The translations under genes were made by a program, and so were the position numbers. From contig DATCTV010000005.1 in the NCBI GenBank assembly GCA_036567785.1, positions 1 to 51,419 on the forward strand: a stretch of DNA of 51,419 bases. The letters are read 5' to 3'. The notes below the pieces were generated by a model, which was not told where the DNA came from, made no database searches, and was given only the letters and a program-made list of their open reading frames with translations. This DNA comes from Desulfomonilia bacterium (GTDB lineage Bacteria; Desulfobacterota; Desulfomonilia; UBA1062). Of the stretch, positions 27,228 to 36,592 are shown one piece after another; positions within the stretch are counted from its first letter, which is position 1; the number at the start of each line of letters is the position of its first letter.

Positions 27228-27956
27228 TCATTTCCCAAAAGTGCAGTAAATTAAATATTCCTGGTTGCCCTTTGCACCTTTAACAGGAGAAGGGATCACA
27301 CCAAGGGGTATAAGATTGATTGAATAAAGAAATTCTTTAATATTTTCAACAACAGAAATTATCGTGCCTTCATCTTTTACGATACCTTTTTTTGTCATGC
27401 CTTTCCCCGCCTCGAACTGCGGTTTTATGAGCGCTACAATCTCTGACGGCTTTTTGAGGATATCAAGGATTGGCGGAATTACGAGTTTCAGAGAAATGAA
27501 AGAGACGTCAAAGACCGCAACATCACACGGTTCTGGAATTACGGCCTGATCGATTGTCCTTGCATTGATCTCTTCCAGGCAGATGACTCGCGGGTCGTTT
27601 CTTAGCCTGTAATGAAGCTGTGAATGGCCGACATCCACAGCATAGACCCTGGCTGCGCCCCTTTGGAGCATCAGGTCTGTAAATCCCCCTGTTGATGCAC
27701 CGACATCCACGGCCACCTTGCCTTTGAAGTCGATTGAAAATGCATCCGCGGCCGCCTCAAGCTTATACCCGGCCCGGCTTACATAGGGGCAGCCCTTTTT
27801 TATAGTTATTGCCGCATCTGAATTTACGGGAGTGCCTGCCTTGGTAATTACTTTCCCGTCAACAAGGACCTGTCCGGCCATGACAAGCGCAAGCGCCCTG
27901 GCCCTCGATTCCGCAAGGCCGCGTTCTGCAAGGATTTTATCAAGCCTTTCCTTCAT
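27228..27956 (-). CDS. tlyA: TlyA family rRNA 2'-O-methyltransferase
   Basis: A 242-residue protein: an S4 RNA-binding domain (1-60, beginning RLDKILAERGLAESRARA) and an FtsJ-like methyltransferase with VDVGASTGGFTDLMLQRGA as SAM site and AVDVGHSQLHYRL. TlyA methylates ribosomal cytidines in other bacteria; it is commonly found in dxs-ispA operons, as here. It overlaps the end of dxs by 17 bp and is 3 bp from ispH. Confidence 0.92.
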   Translation of the reverse strand: MKERLDKILAERGLAESRARALALVMAGQVLVDGKVITKAGTPVNSDAAITIKKGCPYVSRAGYKLEAAADAFSIDFKGKVAVDVGASTGGFTDLMLQRGAARVYAVDVGHSQLHYRLRNDPRVICLEEINARTIDQAVIPEPCDVAVFDVSFISLKLVIPPILDILKKPSEIVALIKPQFEAGKGMTKKGIVKDEGTIISVVENIKEFLYSINLIPLGVIPSPVKGAKGNQEYLIYCTFGK

Positions 27957-29805
27957 CCCTTAAGATATCGGTTATTGCAGAACTGATTCCATTGGCATCC
28001 ATGCCCAGACAGGCTCTGATGTCGGGAGTTTTCCCGTGTTCTACAAATCTGTCAGGGATACCTATGAGCCTGTATTTGAGGGGAAAGCCTATTCCCGAAA
28101 GGCATTCAAGGACAGCGGAACCTGCGCCGCCTGTAATTGTCCCGTCTTCTATGACGATAAATTTTCCGCTGCATTTAATGACCGTGTCCCTTACAAGATC
28201 TTCATCAAGAGGCTTGACGCTTCTTAAATCCACAACACAGGCGTCAAGGGATTCCACCGCTTTAAGGGCTTCGTAAATGAGCGGCCCTGTGCAGAAGACC
28301 GCCACTTCCTTTCCGTCTTTAATGATTTCAGCCCGGCCTGGGACAAAGCCTTTGAATTCAATCGGGTCGGATATCGAGGTGTCTCTTGGGTAGCGTATCG
28401 CCACAGGTCCGTTCATATTAAATGCATATGTAAGCATTTCTTTCAGTATGATCTGGTCCCTTGGCACTAGGATTACGATATTGGGTATGTCTCTCATGAA
28501 TGCCATGTCATAGGCGCCGTTGTGTGTCGGTCCGTCCTGGCCTACTATACCGGCCCTGTCTATTGCGAATATGACGGGAAGATTCTGCAGGGCTACGTCA
28601 TGGATGATCTCATCATAGGCCCTCTGGAAGAATGTCGAATATATGGCCACAACCGGCCTGAGCCCGTACATTGCCATTCCGGCCGCCATGGTCACCGCAT
28701 GGCCCTCGGCTATGCCCACATCGAAAAAACGTTCCGGGAACTCCGAGGCAAACGCGTCGAGGCCTGTTCCTTTTTTCATTGCGGCGGTTATTGCAACTAT
28801 CCGGTCATCCTCTTTCGCAAGTTCGACAAGAGTTTCGCCGAAAACATCCGAATACGATGGGAACTGGGCTTTCGCTTTCGATTCGCCGTTAAGTTTATGG
28901 AATTTTCCTATGCCGTGAAAGTCTTCGGGATTAAGGTATGCAGGTCCGTAGCCATAGCCTTTTTTGGTTATTACATGCATGAAGACTGGGCCATCGATAT
29001 TGGAGATATTGTCAAAGGCCTCTACCAGGTGAGCCATGTTGTGGCCGTCGATCGGGCCGATATACCTGAAGCCGATCTGTTCAAAGAGCGTTCCGCCGGA
29101 AGACACGACACCCTTGAGATTGCCCTCTATATGCTTGCCCATTTTATACAGGCGTTTACCGATAAAAGGCATGCCGAACATTGTTGTCTTGATCCTTTCC
29201 TTGACGCTGCGGACCTTTCTGGAGGTCATAAGCCTGCTTAGATAATCTGCCAGGGCGCCCACCCTCGTTGATATGAACATTTCGTTATCGTTCAGGATGA
29301 CAAGCATATTAAGCTGCTGCATGCCAACGAAGTTGAGTCCCTCAAAGGTGAGGCCGTTTGACAGCGATCCGTCTCCGATAACAGCTATTACTCGATTTTT
29401 GATTCCCTGTTTCTTGAATGCCTCGCTTATGCCGCTTGCAGCTGAAATGGCGTTTCCCGCATGGCCTGAGATGAATGAGTCATAACCGCTCTCCGAGGGG
29501 TTGATGAACGGGCTCAGCCCGCCGGTTTGCCTTAACTCTGAAAATTTATCCTTTCTTCCTGTTATTATCTTGTGGGCATAGCTCTGATGGCCTACATCCC
29601 AGACAATCCTGTCCTGAGGCGTATTGAACACGTAATGAAGCGCCAGTATGAGATCGACTGCGCCGAGGCTTGATGCAAGGTGACCTCCCGTCTCGCTGAC
29701 ATTATTTATGATGAACTCCCGCACTTCCTTTGCAAGCAGTTCGAGTTCGGCTGTTGACAGGCCTTTCAGATCGTTCGGATTTGCAATTTTATCAAGCAGA
29801 CCCAT
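27940..29805 (-). CDS. dxs: 1-deoxy-D-xylulose-5-phosphate synthase
   Basis: A 621-residue Dxs, the thiamine-diphosphate enzyme that condenses pyruvate with glyceraldehyde 3-phosphate and opens the MEP pathway. Visible marks are VWDVGHQSYAHKIITGR, the ThDP motif GDGSLSNGLTFEGLN ending in NDN, the transketolase glutamate region FDVGIAEGHAVTMAAGMA, and DGPTHNG. Length and domain order are normal. It lies 3 bp after ispA and overlaps tlyA, inside a tightly packed isoprenoid operon. Confidence 0.97.
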   Translation of the reverse strand: MGLLDKIANPNDLKGLSTAELELLAKEVREFIINNVSETGGHLASSLGAVDLILALHYVFNTPQDRIVWDVGHQSYAHKIITGRKDKFSELRQTGGLSPFINPSESGYDSFISGHAGNAISAASGISEAFKKQGIKNRVIAVIGDGSLSNGLTFEGLNFVGMQQLNMLVILNDNEMFISTRVGALADYLSRLMTSRKVRSVKERIKTTMFGMPFIGKRLYKMGKHIEGNLKGVVSSGGTLFEQIGFRYIGPIDGHNMAHLVEAFDNISNIDGPVFMHVITKKGYGYGPAYLNPEDFHGIGKFHKLNGESKAKAQFPSYSDVFGETLVELAKEDDRIVAITAAMKKGTGLDAFASEFPERFFDVGIAEGHAVTMAAGMAMYGLRPVVAIYSTFFQRAYDEIIHDVALQNLPVIFAIDRAGIVGQDGPTHNGAYDMAFMRDIPNIVILVPRDQIILKEMLTYAFNMNGPVAIRYPRDTSISDPIEFKGFVPGRAEIIKDGKEVAVFCTGPLIYEALKAVESLDACVVDLRSVKPLDEDLVRDTVIKCSGKFIVIEDGTITGGAGSAVLECLSGIGFPLKYRLIGIPDRFVEHGKTPDIRACLGMDANGISSAITDILRDEGKA

Positions 29806-29808
29806 TTT

Positions 29809-30678
29809 CTAGTTCACCCTTTTAAGCATATCAAATGCGATGTTTTCCAGATGGATTGCCTTTAATCTTTTGATGGCGTCAAGTGCAGTTTCCGTTTGCT
29901 CCCGGGCCCATTCCCTGGCGCCGTCGATTCCAAGCGCCTTGACGATCGTGGCCTTCTCCTGAAGGATGTCTTTGCCCGTTGTCTTCCCCATGCTGGCGGA
30001 ATCAGAAATTATATCAAGTATATCGTCAATGGCCTGAAAAGCCAGCCCCAGGTGTCTCCCGTATGTCTTCATTGCATCAAGGGTATCATCGTTAGCCGAG
30101 GCTATTCTTGCTCCGGTATAGGTGGAGAGTTCAAAGAGCCGCGAGGTCTTTCTCAGATAAATTCCGGTTATTCCGTTCAAATCGATTGTCTTTTTCTCAG
30201 CCATTATGTCGTCATATTCGCCTTTTATGAGACCGTCCAGTCCGCATGAATCTGCTATCGCGCGGATTATATCAGATATTGTACAGGCATCAAGATTCGA
30301 TCCGGCAACGATCGATAACGCCTCGAATATCAATGCGTCGCCGGCCAGTATGGCGGTTGCCTCACCGAATGTCTTATGGCAGGTGGGTCTTCCCCTCCTG
30401 AGGTCATCGTTGTCGATTGCAGGCAGGTCGTCATGAATAAGGCTGAAGGTATGTATCATTTCAATTGCAAGACATGCCGGCAGCGTATCGGCGGGATTTC
30501 CGCCGCATGCTTCTGCCGATAGCATGACGATTACGGGCCTGAGCCTCTTGCCGCCGGCGGAAAGGCTGTATGTGCATGCGATGCTGAGACCATCCGAGTT
30601 GTCTGCACTTTTTATATAGGAATTGAGGTAATCCTCAAACAGGACCTTATAAGATTCAATCTTGCCAGATGTATCCAA
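29809..30678 (-). CDS. ispA: Polyprenyl diphosphate synthase (FPP/GGPP type)
   Basis: A short-chain trans-prenyltransferase of 289 residues. The first aspartate-rich motif is HDDLPAIDNDDLRRGRPTCH and the second is AIDDILD. The residues before the first motif (AIEMIHTFSLI) have Thr and Phe at the chain-length positions, in keeping with a C15-C20 product, which I infer only. I chose a TTG start because GGGAGG lies six bases before it; a GTG ten codons upstream is the longer alternative. xseB, often found just before ispA, is missing. Confidence 0.93.
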   Translation of the reverse strand: MDTSGKIESYKVLFEDYLNSYIKSADNSDGLSIACTYSLSAGGKRLRPVIVMLSAEACGGNPADTLPACLAIEMIHTFSLIHDDLPAIDNDDLRRGRPTCHKTFGEATAILAGDALIFEALSIVAGSNLDACTISDIIRAIADSCGLDGLIKGEYDDIMAEKKTIDLNGITGIYLRKTSRLFELSTYTGARIASANDDTLDAMKTYGRHLGLAFQAIDDILDIISDSASMGKTTGKDILQEKATIVKALGIDGAREWAREQTETALDAIKRLKAIHLENIAFDMLKRVN

Positions 30679-30723
30679 ATGATACCTCCCGGGAAACTGC
30701 CATATCACGCAAAATGGCTTTCT

Positions 30724-31701
30724 TCAAGGATTGCCTTGTACGGGACTGTCTTCAATTATCCCGGATTCGCTGTCGTTCCCGGCAGAGGAAAGCTCCTTTA
30801 ATAACCCCATTATCGTTTTTACATAATAGTCGTGGTGATTATAATTCCAGACGGCATTTTTACGGCTGGTCTCATCCACATTCCAGCCTGCTTTGTTAAG
30901 ATAGTTTGCGATGCTTGCTATTGCATCCTCCATCTCGAAAGGATCCCTGATGCCGTCCGAATTGCCGTCTTTAAAATAATTGACCACGCTTGAGGGGATG
31001 AACTGGGCGGGTCCTATTGCGCCTGCATATGATCCCTTGAATTCAAGAGGGTCCATGTCGATTTCATCTGAGAGCGTCATGATTTCCTTAATCTCCCTTA
31101 ATGCCCACTCGCCTTTTGTTATTGCTGTCATTCTCGTCCGGTCAGTGTCGATTCCGGGGTAGCGCTCCCTGTTTCTCTGAATGAATTCTTCAAGAAAATC
31201 GGGATCGATGCATGCCGCAAGATTCAGGTAGGCATTAAAGACATGATATCTCTCATAGTCTCTGCCCAGCTTGGATTCTATAATAAGTATGGCTGTTATC
31301 GCCTCGGCCGGGACATGGTATTCAGCCTCGATAAGTGTGAACGTGTCTCTTCTGTCCTTGATAAACTGCCTGCCAAGGTCGATATATTTCTGATCAACAT
31401 TGCCCGGCAGCTTTTTTTTGTCCCCGGTCTTGGCAGGCTGTGCAGGTATGGGCTGCGGGTTTGCTGCCGCGTTGTTCCTGGGTTTATCCCCTGGACTTGG
31501 TTCGTAAAGGTTCTGGATAAGAATGGAGTTATTGTACGCAATCCTTGGATCGACAAGAATTTGTTCGGACATGGATGGTTCAATGCCTTTTTCAAGGAGC
31601 AGAAGTCTCAGAAAATTCCTGTCAAGAAAGTCCCCGGCATGAATTGTGACCGAGGTCAGCATTACCATGACAGCTGCAAATGCAATCATCCGGCAGTTCA
31701 T
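30724..31701 (-). CDS. Lytic murein transglycosylase, MltB-like
   Basis: A 325-residue exported peptidoglycan lyase. It has a signal peptide (1-21, ending TIHA), a 70-residue proline- and lysine-rich linker, then the SLT/MltB fold. The catalytic Glu is in ILIIESKLGRDYERY, followed by FNAYLNLA, FKGSYAGAIGPAQFIPSS and DPFEMEDAIASIANYL. The start codon has GGAG six bases before it. Longer frames upstream run into the divergent accC region without a ribosome-binding site. It is 45 bp from ispA, so it probably heads the isoprenoid operon, linking wall remodelling with supply of the lipid carrier precursor. Confidence 0.9.
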   Translation of the reverse strand: MNCRMIAFAAVMVMLTSVTIHAGDFLDRNFLRLLLLEKGIEPSMSEQILVDPRIAYNNSILIQNLYEPSPGDKPRNNAAANPQPIPAQPAKTGDKKKLPGNVDQKYIDLGRQFIKDRRDTFTLIEAEYHVPAEAITAILIIESKLGRDYERYHVFNAYLNLAACIDPDFLEEFIQRNRERYPGIDTDRTRMTAITKGEWALREIKEIMTLSDEIDMDPLEFKGSYAGAIGPAQFIPSSVVNYFKDGNSDGIRDPFEMEDAIASIANYLNKAGWNVDETSRKNAVWNYNHHDYYVKTIMGLLKELSSAGNDSESGIIEDSPVQGNP

Positions 31702-31810
31702 TTTCAACTCCATAAAATAATAATATACCGTGTTCATCGTTTCCACAAGCGCTGACAAGCGGCTTCTATTGTCTTGACTTGAGGCTTGGGGAATGGATAA
31801 AGGGACTGTA

Positions 31811-33145
31811 ATGAAACGCATATTGATCGCCAACAGAGGGGAAGTCGCCCTCAGGATAATCAGAACGGCCAGAGAACTTGGTCTTGAGACCATAGTCGTT
31901 TTCTCTGAGGCGGACAGGAACATGGACTATCTTAACCTTGCAGACGAACGCGTCCAGATAGGCCCTGCATATCCTGCAAAAAGCTATCTGAACATGGATG
32001 CCGTTATTGCCGCGGCAATAACCTGGAAAGCAAATGCAATACATCCGGGATATGGATTCTTGTCCGAAAATCCGATTTTTGCAGCCAAATGCGAAGAGAA
32101 TGGAATAGCATTCATCGGTCCGTCAAGTACCGTCTTAAGGACTATCGGAAACAAATCAAGGACAAAGGAAGTGGCTTTTTCCCTCGGTATACCGACTATT
32201 CCGGGCTCAGGCGGGTTTGCCACAACGGTTGAACAGGCAATTTTCATGGCAAAGGAAACGGGTTATCCCGTAATTTTAAAGTCCCTTTACGGCGGCGGCG
32301 GCAGGGGCATGAAGGTGGCTAACGATGAAGAGCAGCTTATACAGCATTTCGACAATGTCAGCAGCGAGGCCAATGCCGCGTTTGGAAGAAGCGAGATCTA
32401 TATCGAGCGGTACATAGACTGCCCGAGACACCTCGAGGTGCAGGTTGCATCCGATTCCCATGGAAACATACGCATACTTGGAGACAGGGAGTGTTCAATA
32501 CAGAGAAGGCATCAGAAGATTATCGAGGAAGGTCCTATTCCGTTTATAGATGAATCTGCAAGAAAGGACCTGTGGTTGTGGGCAAGAAAAATCATGGGTG
32601 CGCTTGAATTCGAGGGACTGGGCACTGTGGAGTTTCTGATGGACAAGGAAGGCAATTCCTATTTCCTTGAGATAAACGGAAGACTTCAGGTTGAACATCC
32701 GGTAACGGAGATGCTTACAGGGCTGGACATAGTGAGAGAACAGATACTTATTTCCGTAGGATCGGAAATCAGCGAGGATATGCCTGTACAGACGGGCCAT
32801 GCCATTGAATGCAGGCTTAATTCTGAGAATCCGGCCATGAATTTCATTCCTACGACAGGTACGATAAACAGGCTCAGACTTCCGGGCGGGCCCGGCGTAA
32901 GGGTGGATACACATATTTACAGGGGCTGTGAGATAAGCCCTTATTATGATTCTCTTCTGGCCAAGCTTGTCGCCCATAATTCGAGCAGGAAGGGTGCGCT
33001 TACAAAAATGCTGAGGATGCTGGAAGAGACCTATGTGGAGGGTGTGGAAACCAACAAGGACCTTCTGATAAAACTTGTAGCCAATGAAAAATTCCAGGAA
33101 ACAGGCGGCGATACTTCACTGGTAAAGGAAGTGCTGTCACGTTAG
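31811..33145 (+). CDS. accC: Biotin carboxylase
   Basis: A 444-residue biotin carboxylase: start MKRILIANRGEVALRIIRTA, ATP-grasp glycine loop YGGGGRGMK, RRHQKIIEE, and active-site FLEINGRLQVEHPVTE. It carboxylates biotin on a carrier protein using ATP and bicarbonate. No carrier (accB) or carboxyltransferase gene is next to it, so it could serve acetyl-CoA carboxylase or another biotin enzyme encoded elsewhere. I chose the ATG with AAAGGGA five bases before; an ATG six codons upstream is an alternative. Confidence 0.93.
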   Translation: MKRILIANRGEVALRIIRTARELGLETIVVFSEADRNMDYLNLADERVQIGPAYPAKSYLNMDAVIAAAITWKANAIHPGYGFLSENPIFAAKCEENGIAFIGPSSTVLRTIGNKSRTKEVAFSLGIPTIPGSGGFATTVEQAIFMAKETGYPVILKSLYGGGGRGMKVANDEEQLIQHFDNVSSEANAAFGRSEIYIERYIDCPRHLEVQVASDSHGNIRILGDRECSIQRRHQKIIEEGPIPFIDESARKDLWLWARKIMGALEFEGLGTVEFLMDKEGNSYFLEINGRLQVEHPVTEMLTGLDIVREQILISVGSEISEDMPVQTGHAIECRLNSENPAMNFIPTTGTINRLRLPGGPGVRVDTHIYRGCEISPYYDSLLAKLVAHNSSRKGALTKMLRMLEETYVEGVETNKDLLIKLVANEKFQETGGDTSLVKEVLSR

Positions 33146-33157
33146 GGCCGGTAATTC

Positions 33158-34321
33158 ATGCATCCTGAAAGAATCCTTACTACGGTATGCAGCATCACTT
33201 TTGTTGTCATGCTGGGCATAGGCATAGTCATACCGCTTTTGCCTTCATATGCCCAGAACATGGGAGCGAGCGCGACTGAAATAGGGCTCATATTCTCGAG
33301 CTTTGCACTTGCGAGGGCCATATCGAATCCATTTGCCGGAGCTATAGCCGACAGGATGAACATGAAACCGCTCATGCTCACAGGCATACTCGCTTACACA
33401 CTGCTCTCGTTCACCTATGTTATTGCGAGCAGACCATTTCATCTGGTCCTGATAAGGACATTTCACGGTATGGCGTCGGCATTCGTCATCCCACTTGCAT
33501 TCACTTATGCGGCGAATATTTCCCGTGAAGGCGAAGAAGGTCTCTTTATGGGAACGATAAACATGGGATTGTTTTTCGGTATGGGGGCTGGCCCTCTGAT
33601 AGGCGGTCTCATTAAGGACAGGTTTGGCCTCAACGCTGCATTCTATTCACTCTCAGGGCTATCGGGTCTGGCTATGATTGTGGCTATATTCATGCTTCCT
33701 TCGATGCGGCGGGTCTATTCAAGGGAAAAACCGGCTGTTCTTAAAAGTATTCTGAAAGACCCGGTAATGCTGGGGCTGCTTCTATTCAGGGTCATAAACG
33801 CGCTGGGAAGCGGGAGTCTCATGGTCTTTGTTCCGCTCCTCGCCAGAAATTATGGTATGTCTTCCACAATGATAGGCATGCTAATATCGGCTAATATCTT
33901 TCTTACAGGCATCCTGCAGAGGCCGATAGGCAGGATTTCGAAAAAGGAGAACAGCCTCTTCATGATCGTGGCAGGATCGGTCATAAGTGCAGTGACCCTG
34001 GCCTGTCTGCCGTTCGGCAAGGGGATTGTCGAATACTTTATCCTGAGCTGTGTGATGGGATTCGGAAGCGCCGTCTCGATACCGGCATCATCGATTCTCA
34101 TGGTTGAGCATGGGAAGCAGGTCGGCATGTCGACAACCATGGGCATTTTTGACACAGCAATGAGCACAGGGATGATCCTCGGACCGCTTTTCTCCGGAGT
34201 GATCATGGACTTCATGGGGATCGCCTGGGTGTTCTATGCAGGCGGCATTATCTGTCTGGCAGGTACGGCGGTTTTCTGGGGGCTTGCTAGGAGAGGAAGC
34301 GTGCAAGCTCATCCCTGCTGA
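33158..34321 (+). CDS. Major facilitator superfamily transporter
   Basis: A 387-residue, 12-helix MFS protein. The loop after helix 2 reads NPFAGAIADRMNMKPLML, the typical GxxADRxxxK signature, and IRTFHGMASAFVIPLAF fits helix 4. The family looks like small-molecule or drug exporters, but the substrate is not deducible. It starts 12 bp after accC. Its 3' end overlaps the end of the convergent HypE-like gene by 35 bp, so no terminator separates them. Confidence 0.88.
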   Translation: MHPERILTTVCSITFVVMLGIGIVIPLLPSYAQNMGASATEIGLIFSSFALARAISNPFAGAIADRMNMKPLMLTGILAYTLLSFTYVIASRPFHLVLIRTFHGMASAFVIPLAFTYAANISREGEEGLFMGTINMGLFFGMGAGPLIGGLIKDRFGLNAAFYSLSGLSGLAMIVAIFMLPSMRRVYSREKPAVLKSILKDPVMLGLLLFRVINALGSGSLMVFVPLLARNYGMSSTMIGMLISANIFLTGILQRPIGRISKKENSLFMIVAGSVISAVTLACLPFGKGIVEYFILSCVMGFGSAVSIPASSILMVEHGKQVGMSTTMGIFDTAMSTGMILGPLFSGVIMDFMGIAWVFYAGGIICLAGTAVFWGLARRGSVQAHPC

Positions 34322-35282
34322 ATTCCGGCAGAGGTTCTTTCCCGCCTCTTCTGATGATGGTCAGACCCGATACTGTTACACGTCCTATCATGGCCCCGCT
34401 GATCCCTTCAGAGTTCCATGCATCAAGTATCGTCTGTGCCTTTTCAGGGGGGCAGCAAGCGAGAAGGGAACCTGAAGATATTGCTCCGAGAGGATCAATT
34501 CCCAGCCTTTCAAACATGTCACCTGCAATATCAAGGACAGGGATACTGTTCAAATCAACTTCAACCCCTGAACCTGATGCCCTTGCGAGTTCCATCAGGC
34601 CTGTCGCCACGCCGCCTTCTGTCGGGTCATGCAGGGCGGAGGCGCCGAGCTTTGCTGCAATGCGGGCTTCCTTCATAATACTTATGCCCGGGTCATGAAT
34701 CAGGTTTCTGGCCCTGTTCAGCGTTTTTTCATCGAGCCCGAGCTTGTCAGGCATCTGCCGTGCTAAAATCGAAACAGCTTCAATCGGGATTGCCTTTGAA
34801 AGAAGTATTGCATCACCGGGATTAGCCCGGGATGCACCCAATGGTTCTCCATCAAGAGTACCGACCATGAATCCTACGGCAAGAGGCCTGTTGATGCCGA
34901 ATGTTATCTCGGTGTGTCCGCCGAGCAGGGTAATATCAGAAGATTTGCATGCTGTTTTCAGCTCTTCAAAGAGTTTTTCAACTTCCGGCTCCGTTATGCC
35001 TTCTGGGAGAAGAATTGTGGCAAGCAGATATCCGGGTATTCCTCCCATGCAGGCTATATCATTTGAATTTACAGTGATCAGGTAAGAGAAGATATCCTCG
35101 CTCAGGAACGTTATGGGGTCGGTCTTGAAAATAAGTCTGGTTCCACCGAAATCTACAACCGCAGCATCTTCGCCGATTCCCGGACCAACGATTACGTCAT
35201 TACCATATCGAGGCAGCGATTTAATAAGCCTTTCAAGAAGCTGGGCAGGCAATTTTCCGGTAGGCAGCCCCTGTCCTTTCAT
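34287..35282 (-). CDS. AIR-synthase-like protein (HypE/ThiL relative)
   Basis: A 331-residue ATP-binding protein of the PurM/HypE/SelD/ThiL group: GPGIGEDAAVV at the start, NSNDIACMGGIP, LLGGHTEITFG (HypE-like), HDPTEGGVATGLMEL and a C-terminal PEKAQTIL. Genuine HypE ends in a PRIC-type cysteine needed to carry the cyanide group; this protein ends in ARFLS without it, so it is not a working HypE. Its start overlaps the folE2 stop by four bases, placing it in the queD-folE2 operon and hinting at a nucleotide or pterin substrate. Confidence 0.82.
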   Translation of the reverse strand: MKGQGLPTGKLPAQLLERLIKSLPRYGNDVIVGPGIGEDAAVVDFGGTRLIFKTDPITFLSEDIFSYLITVNSNDIACMGGIPGYLLATILLPEGITEPEVEKLFEELKTACKSSDITLLGGHTEITFGINRPLAVGFMVGTLDGEPLGASRANPGDAILLSKAIPIEAVSILARQMPDKLGLDEKTLNRARNLIHDPGISIMKEARIAAKLGASALHDPTEGGVATGLMELARASGSGVEVDLNSIPVLDIAGDMFERLGIDPLGAISSGSLLACCPPEKAQTILDAWNSEGISGAMIGRVTVSGLTIIRRGGKEPLPEFSRDELARFLS

Positions 35283-36049
35283 CCCGATTTGCCTTCTATA
35301 TAAGCATAAGCATTGTGGTTATGTATGCTTTCCATGTTTTCGGCCTCAACTGAAAACCAGTCGAATTCAGGCCGTTTTGAGAGCTCGGCGGCGGCCTGTC
35401 TGACGACATCTTCCACAAACATGGGGTTGTCATATGCATATTCGGTAAGGTATTTTTCATCGGGTCTTTTTAATACTGAATAAACAGGGCTCGACCCGCA
35501 ATTTTCGATGAGTTCAATCAGATCTTCCAGCCAGAAGAACCTGTTGTACTTTACGACGGCACAGATTATGCCTCGCTGGGAGTGAGCGCTGTTCACGCTG
35601 ATCTCTTTTGAACAGGGGCAAAGCGTTTGAACCGGGACCTTGACGCCTACGCGGAAATCTTTTGCTTCACCCACGGAACCGATGAGGGAACATTTGTATC
35701 CCATCAGTCCCTGAACTTTACTGACAGGTGCCTCCTTCTCGATGAAATAGGGAAACTCGATTTCCATGTGTGCACTCTCGGCCTCCAGGGCGGACCTGAT
35801 CTCGAGGAGGATATGCTCAAACCTGTTGATGTGTATCTCCTCGTGATATTCATTGAGCACTTCGATAAACCTGCTCATATGAGTACCCTTGAATTCGACA
35901 GGCAGGTCCACATATAGATTTATCGAAGCCACTGTATGCTGGCTTCCCCTTTTTTTGTCTTTCACTACAATAGGATACCTGATGTCCTTGACGCCGACCT
36001 TATGGATGTATAGAGGGTTTTCCGGTTTCTGCCTCTGAACGTCTTTCAT
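35279..36049 (-). CDS. folE2: GTP cyclohydrolase FolE2 (type IB)
   Basis: A 256-residue FolE2, which turns GTP into dihydroneopterin triphosphate, first step for both folate and queuosine. The family segments VGVKDIRYPI, VPVQTLCPCSKEIS (metal-site cysteine) and MESIHNHNAYAYIEG (Glu/His) are present. FolE2 can use several metals and often replaces zinc-dependent FolE. Overlap of four bases with queD upstream makes the pathway link direct. Confidence 0.94.
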   Translation of the reverse strand: MKDVQRQKPENPLYIHKVGVKDIRYPIVVKDKKRGSQHTVASINLYVDLPVEFKGTHMSRFIEVLNEYHEEIHINRFEHILLEIRSALEAESAHMEIEFPYFIEKEAPVSKVQGLMGYKCSLIGSVGEAKDFRVGVKVPVQTLCPCSKEISVNSAHSQRGIICAVVKYNRFFWLEDLIELIENCGSSPVYSVLKRPDEKYLTEYAYDNPMFVEDVVRQAAAELSKRPEFDWFSVEAENMESIHNHNAYAYIEGKSG

Positions 36050-36420
36050 GATTGTCCTTCACTGTAACTGGCCGAGCAGTTGTCATTCTCCCAAACTTCT
36101 ACTTCAAAGAGCTTTGCCGGTTCTTTTATCATGGGGCCAAGCTTAAGGAATATATATCTGGCAATATTTTCAGCCGAGGGATTCTCTGCCGTGAATTCAG
36201 GAAGATCATTCAATAGCCTGTGGTCGAGCGGATTAAGACAATTCTTGAGCGCCAGTTTGACATCGCGGAAATCCGCAACGATACCTATTTCATTCAAGTC
36301 ATTTGAAAGGATGGTCACTTCGATCCTGTAATTATGGCCGTGAAGCCTTTCACAGTCCCCCTGGTAACCCCTTAACATATGGGCAGAACTGAAACTGTCC
36401 CTTAGCTTTATTTTGAACAT
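36046..36420 (-). CDS. queD: 6-carboxytetrahydropterin synthase QueD
   Basis: A 124-residue QueD-like enzyme, second step from GTP toward queuosine. The zinc histidines (SSAHML and RLHGHNY), the catalytic Cys23 in GDCERLHGHN, the ADFRDVK segment and the acidic WENDNCSA are visible. I start it at MFKIKLRDSF, the family start; a GTG 13 codons upstream is also open. The queC, queE and queF genes are not in the window. Confidence 0.9.
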   Translation of the reverse strand: MFKIKLRDSFSSAHMLRGYQGDCERLHGHNYRIEVTILSNDLNEIGIVADFRDVKLALKNCLNPLDHRLLNDLPEFTAENPSAENIARYIFLKLGPMIKEPAKLFEVEVWENDNCSASYSEGQS

Positions 36421-36592
36421 GATTTTCTCATAATATAAGCATGTTCTTTGTGCAATCACTATAAAATGACGATGGCGTGTTGCAGGAATTGGCCTGCAGG
36501 AATATTTTATCTGGAATCAACAACCTTGAACGCAGTGTATTTTTGGTATAACTCCATATTTAAATCGAATTGAAAGGGGCTCTGTCAGGCTG

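Noticed and set aside
31702-31923. A 74-residue N-terminal extension of the lytic transglycosylase
   Set aside because: It runs into the divergent accC gene, and the ribosome-binding site and signal peptide both fit the shorter start.
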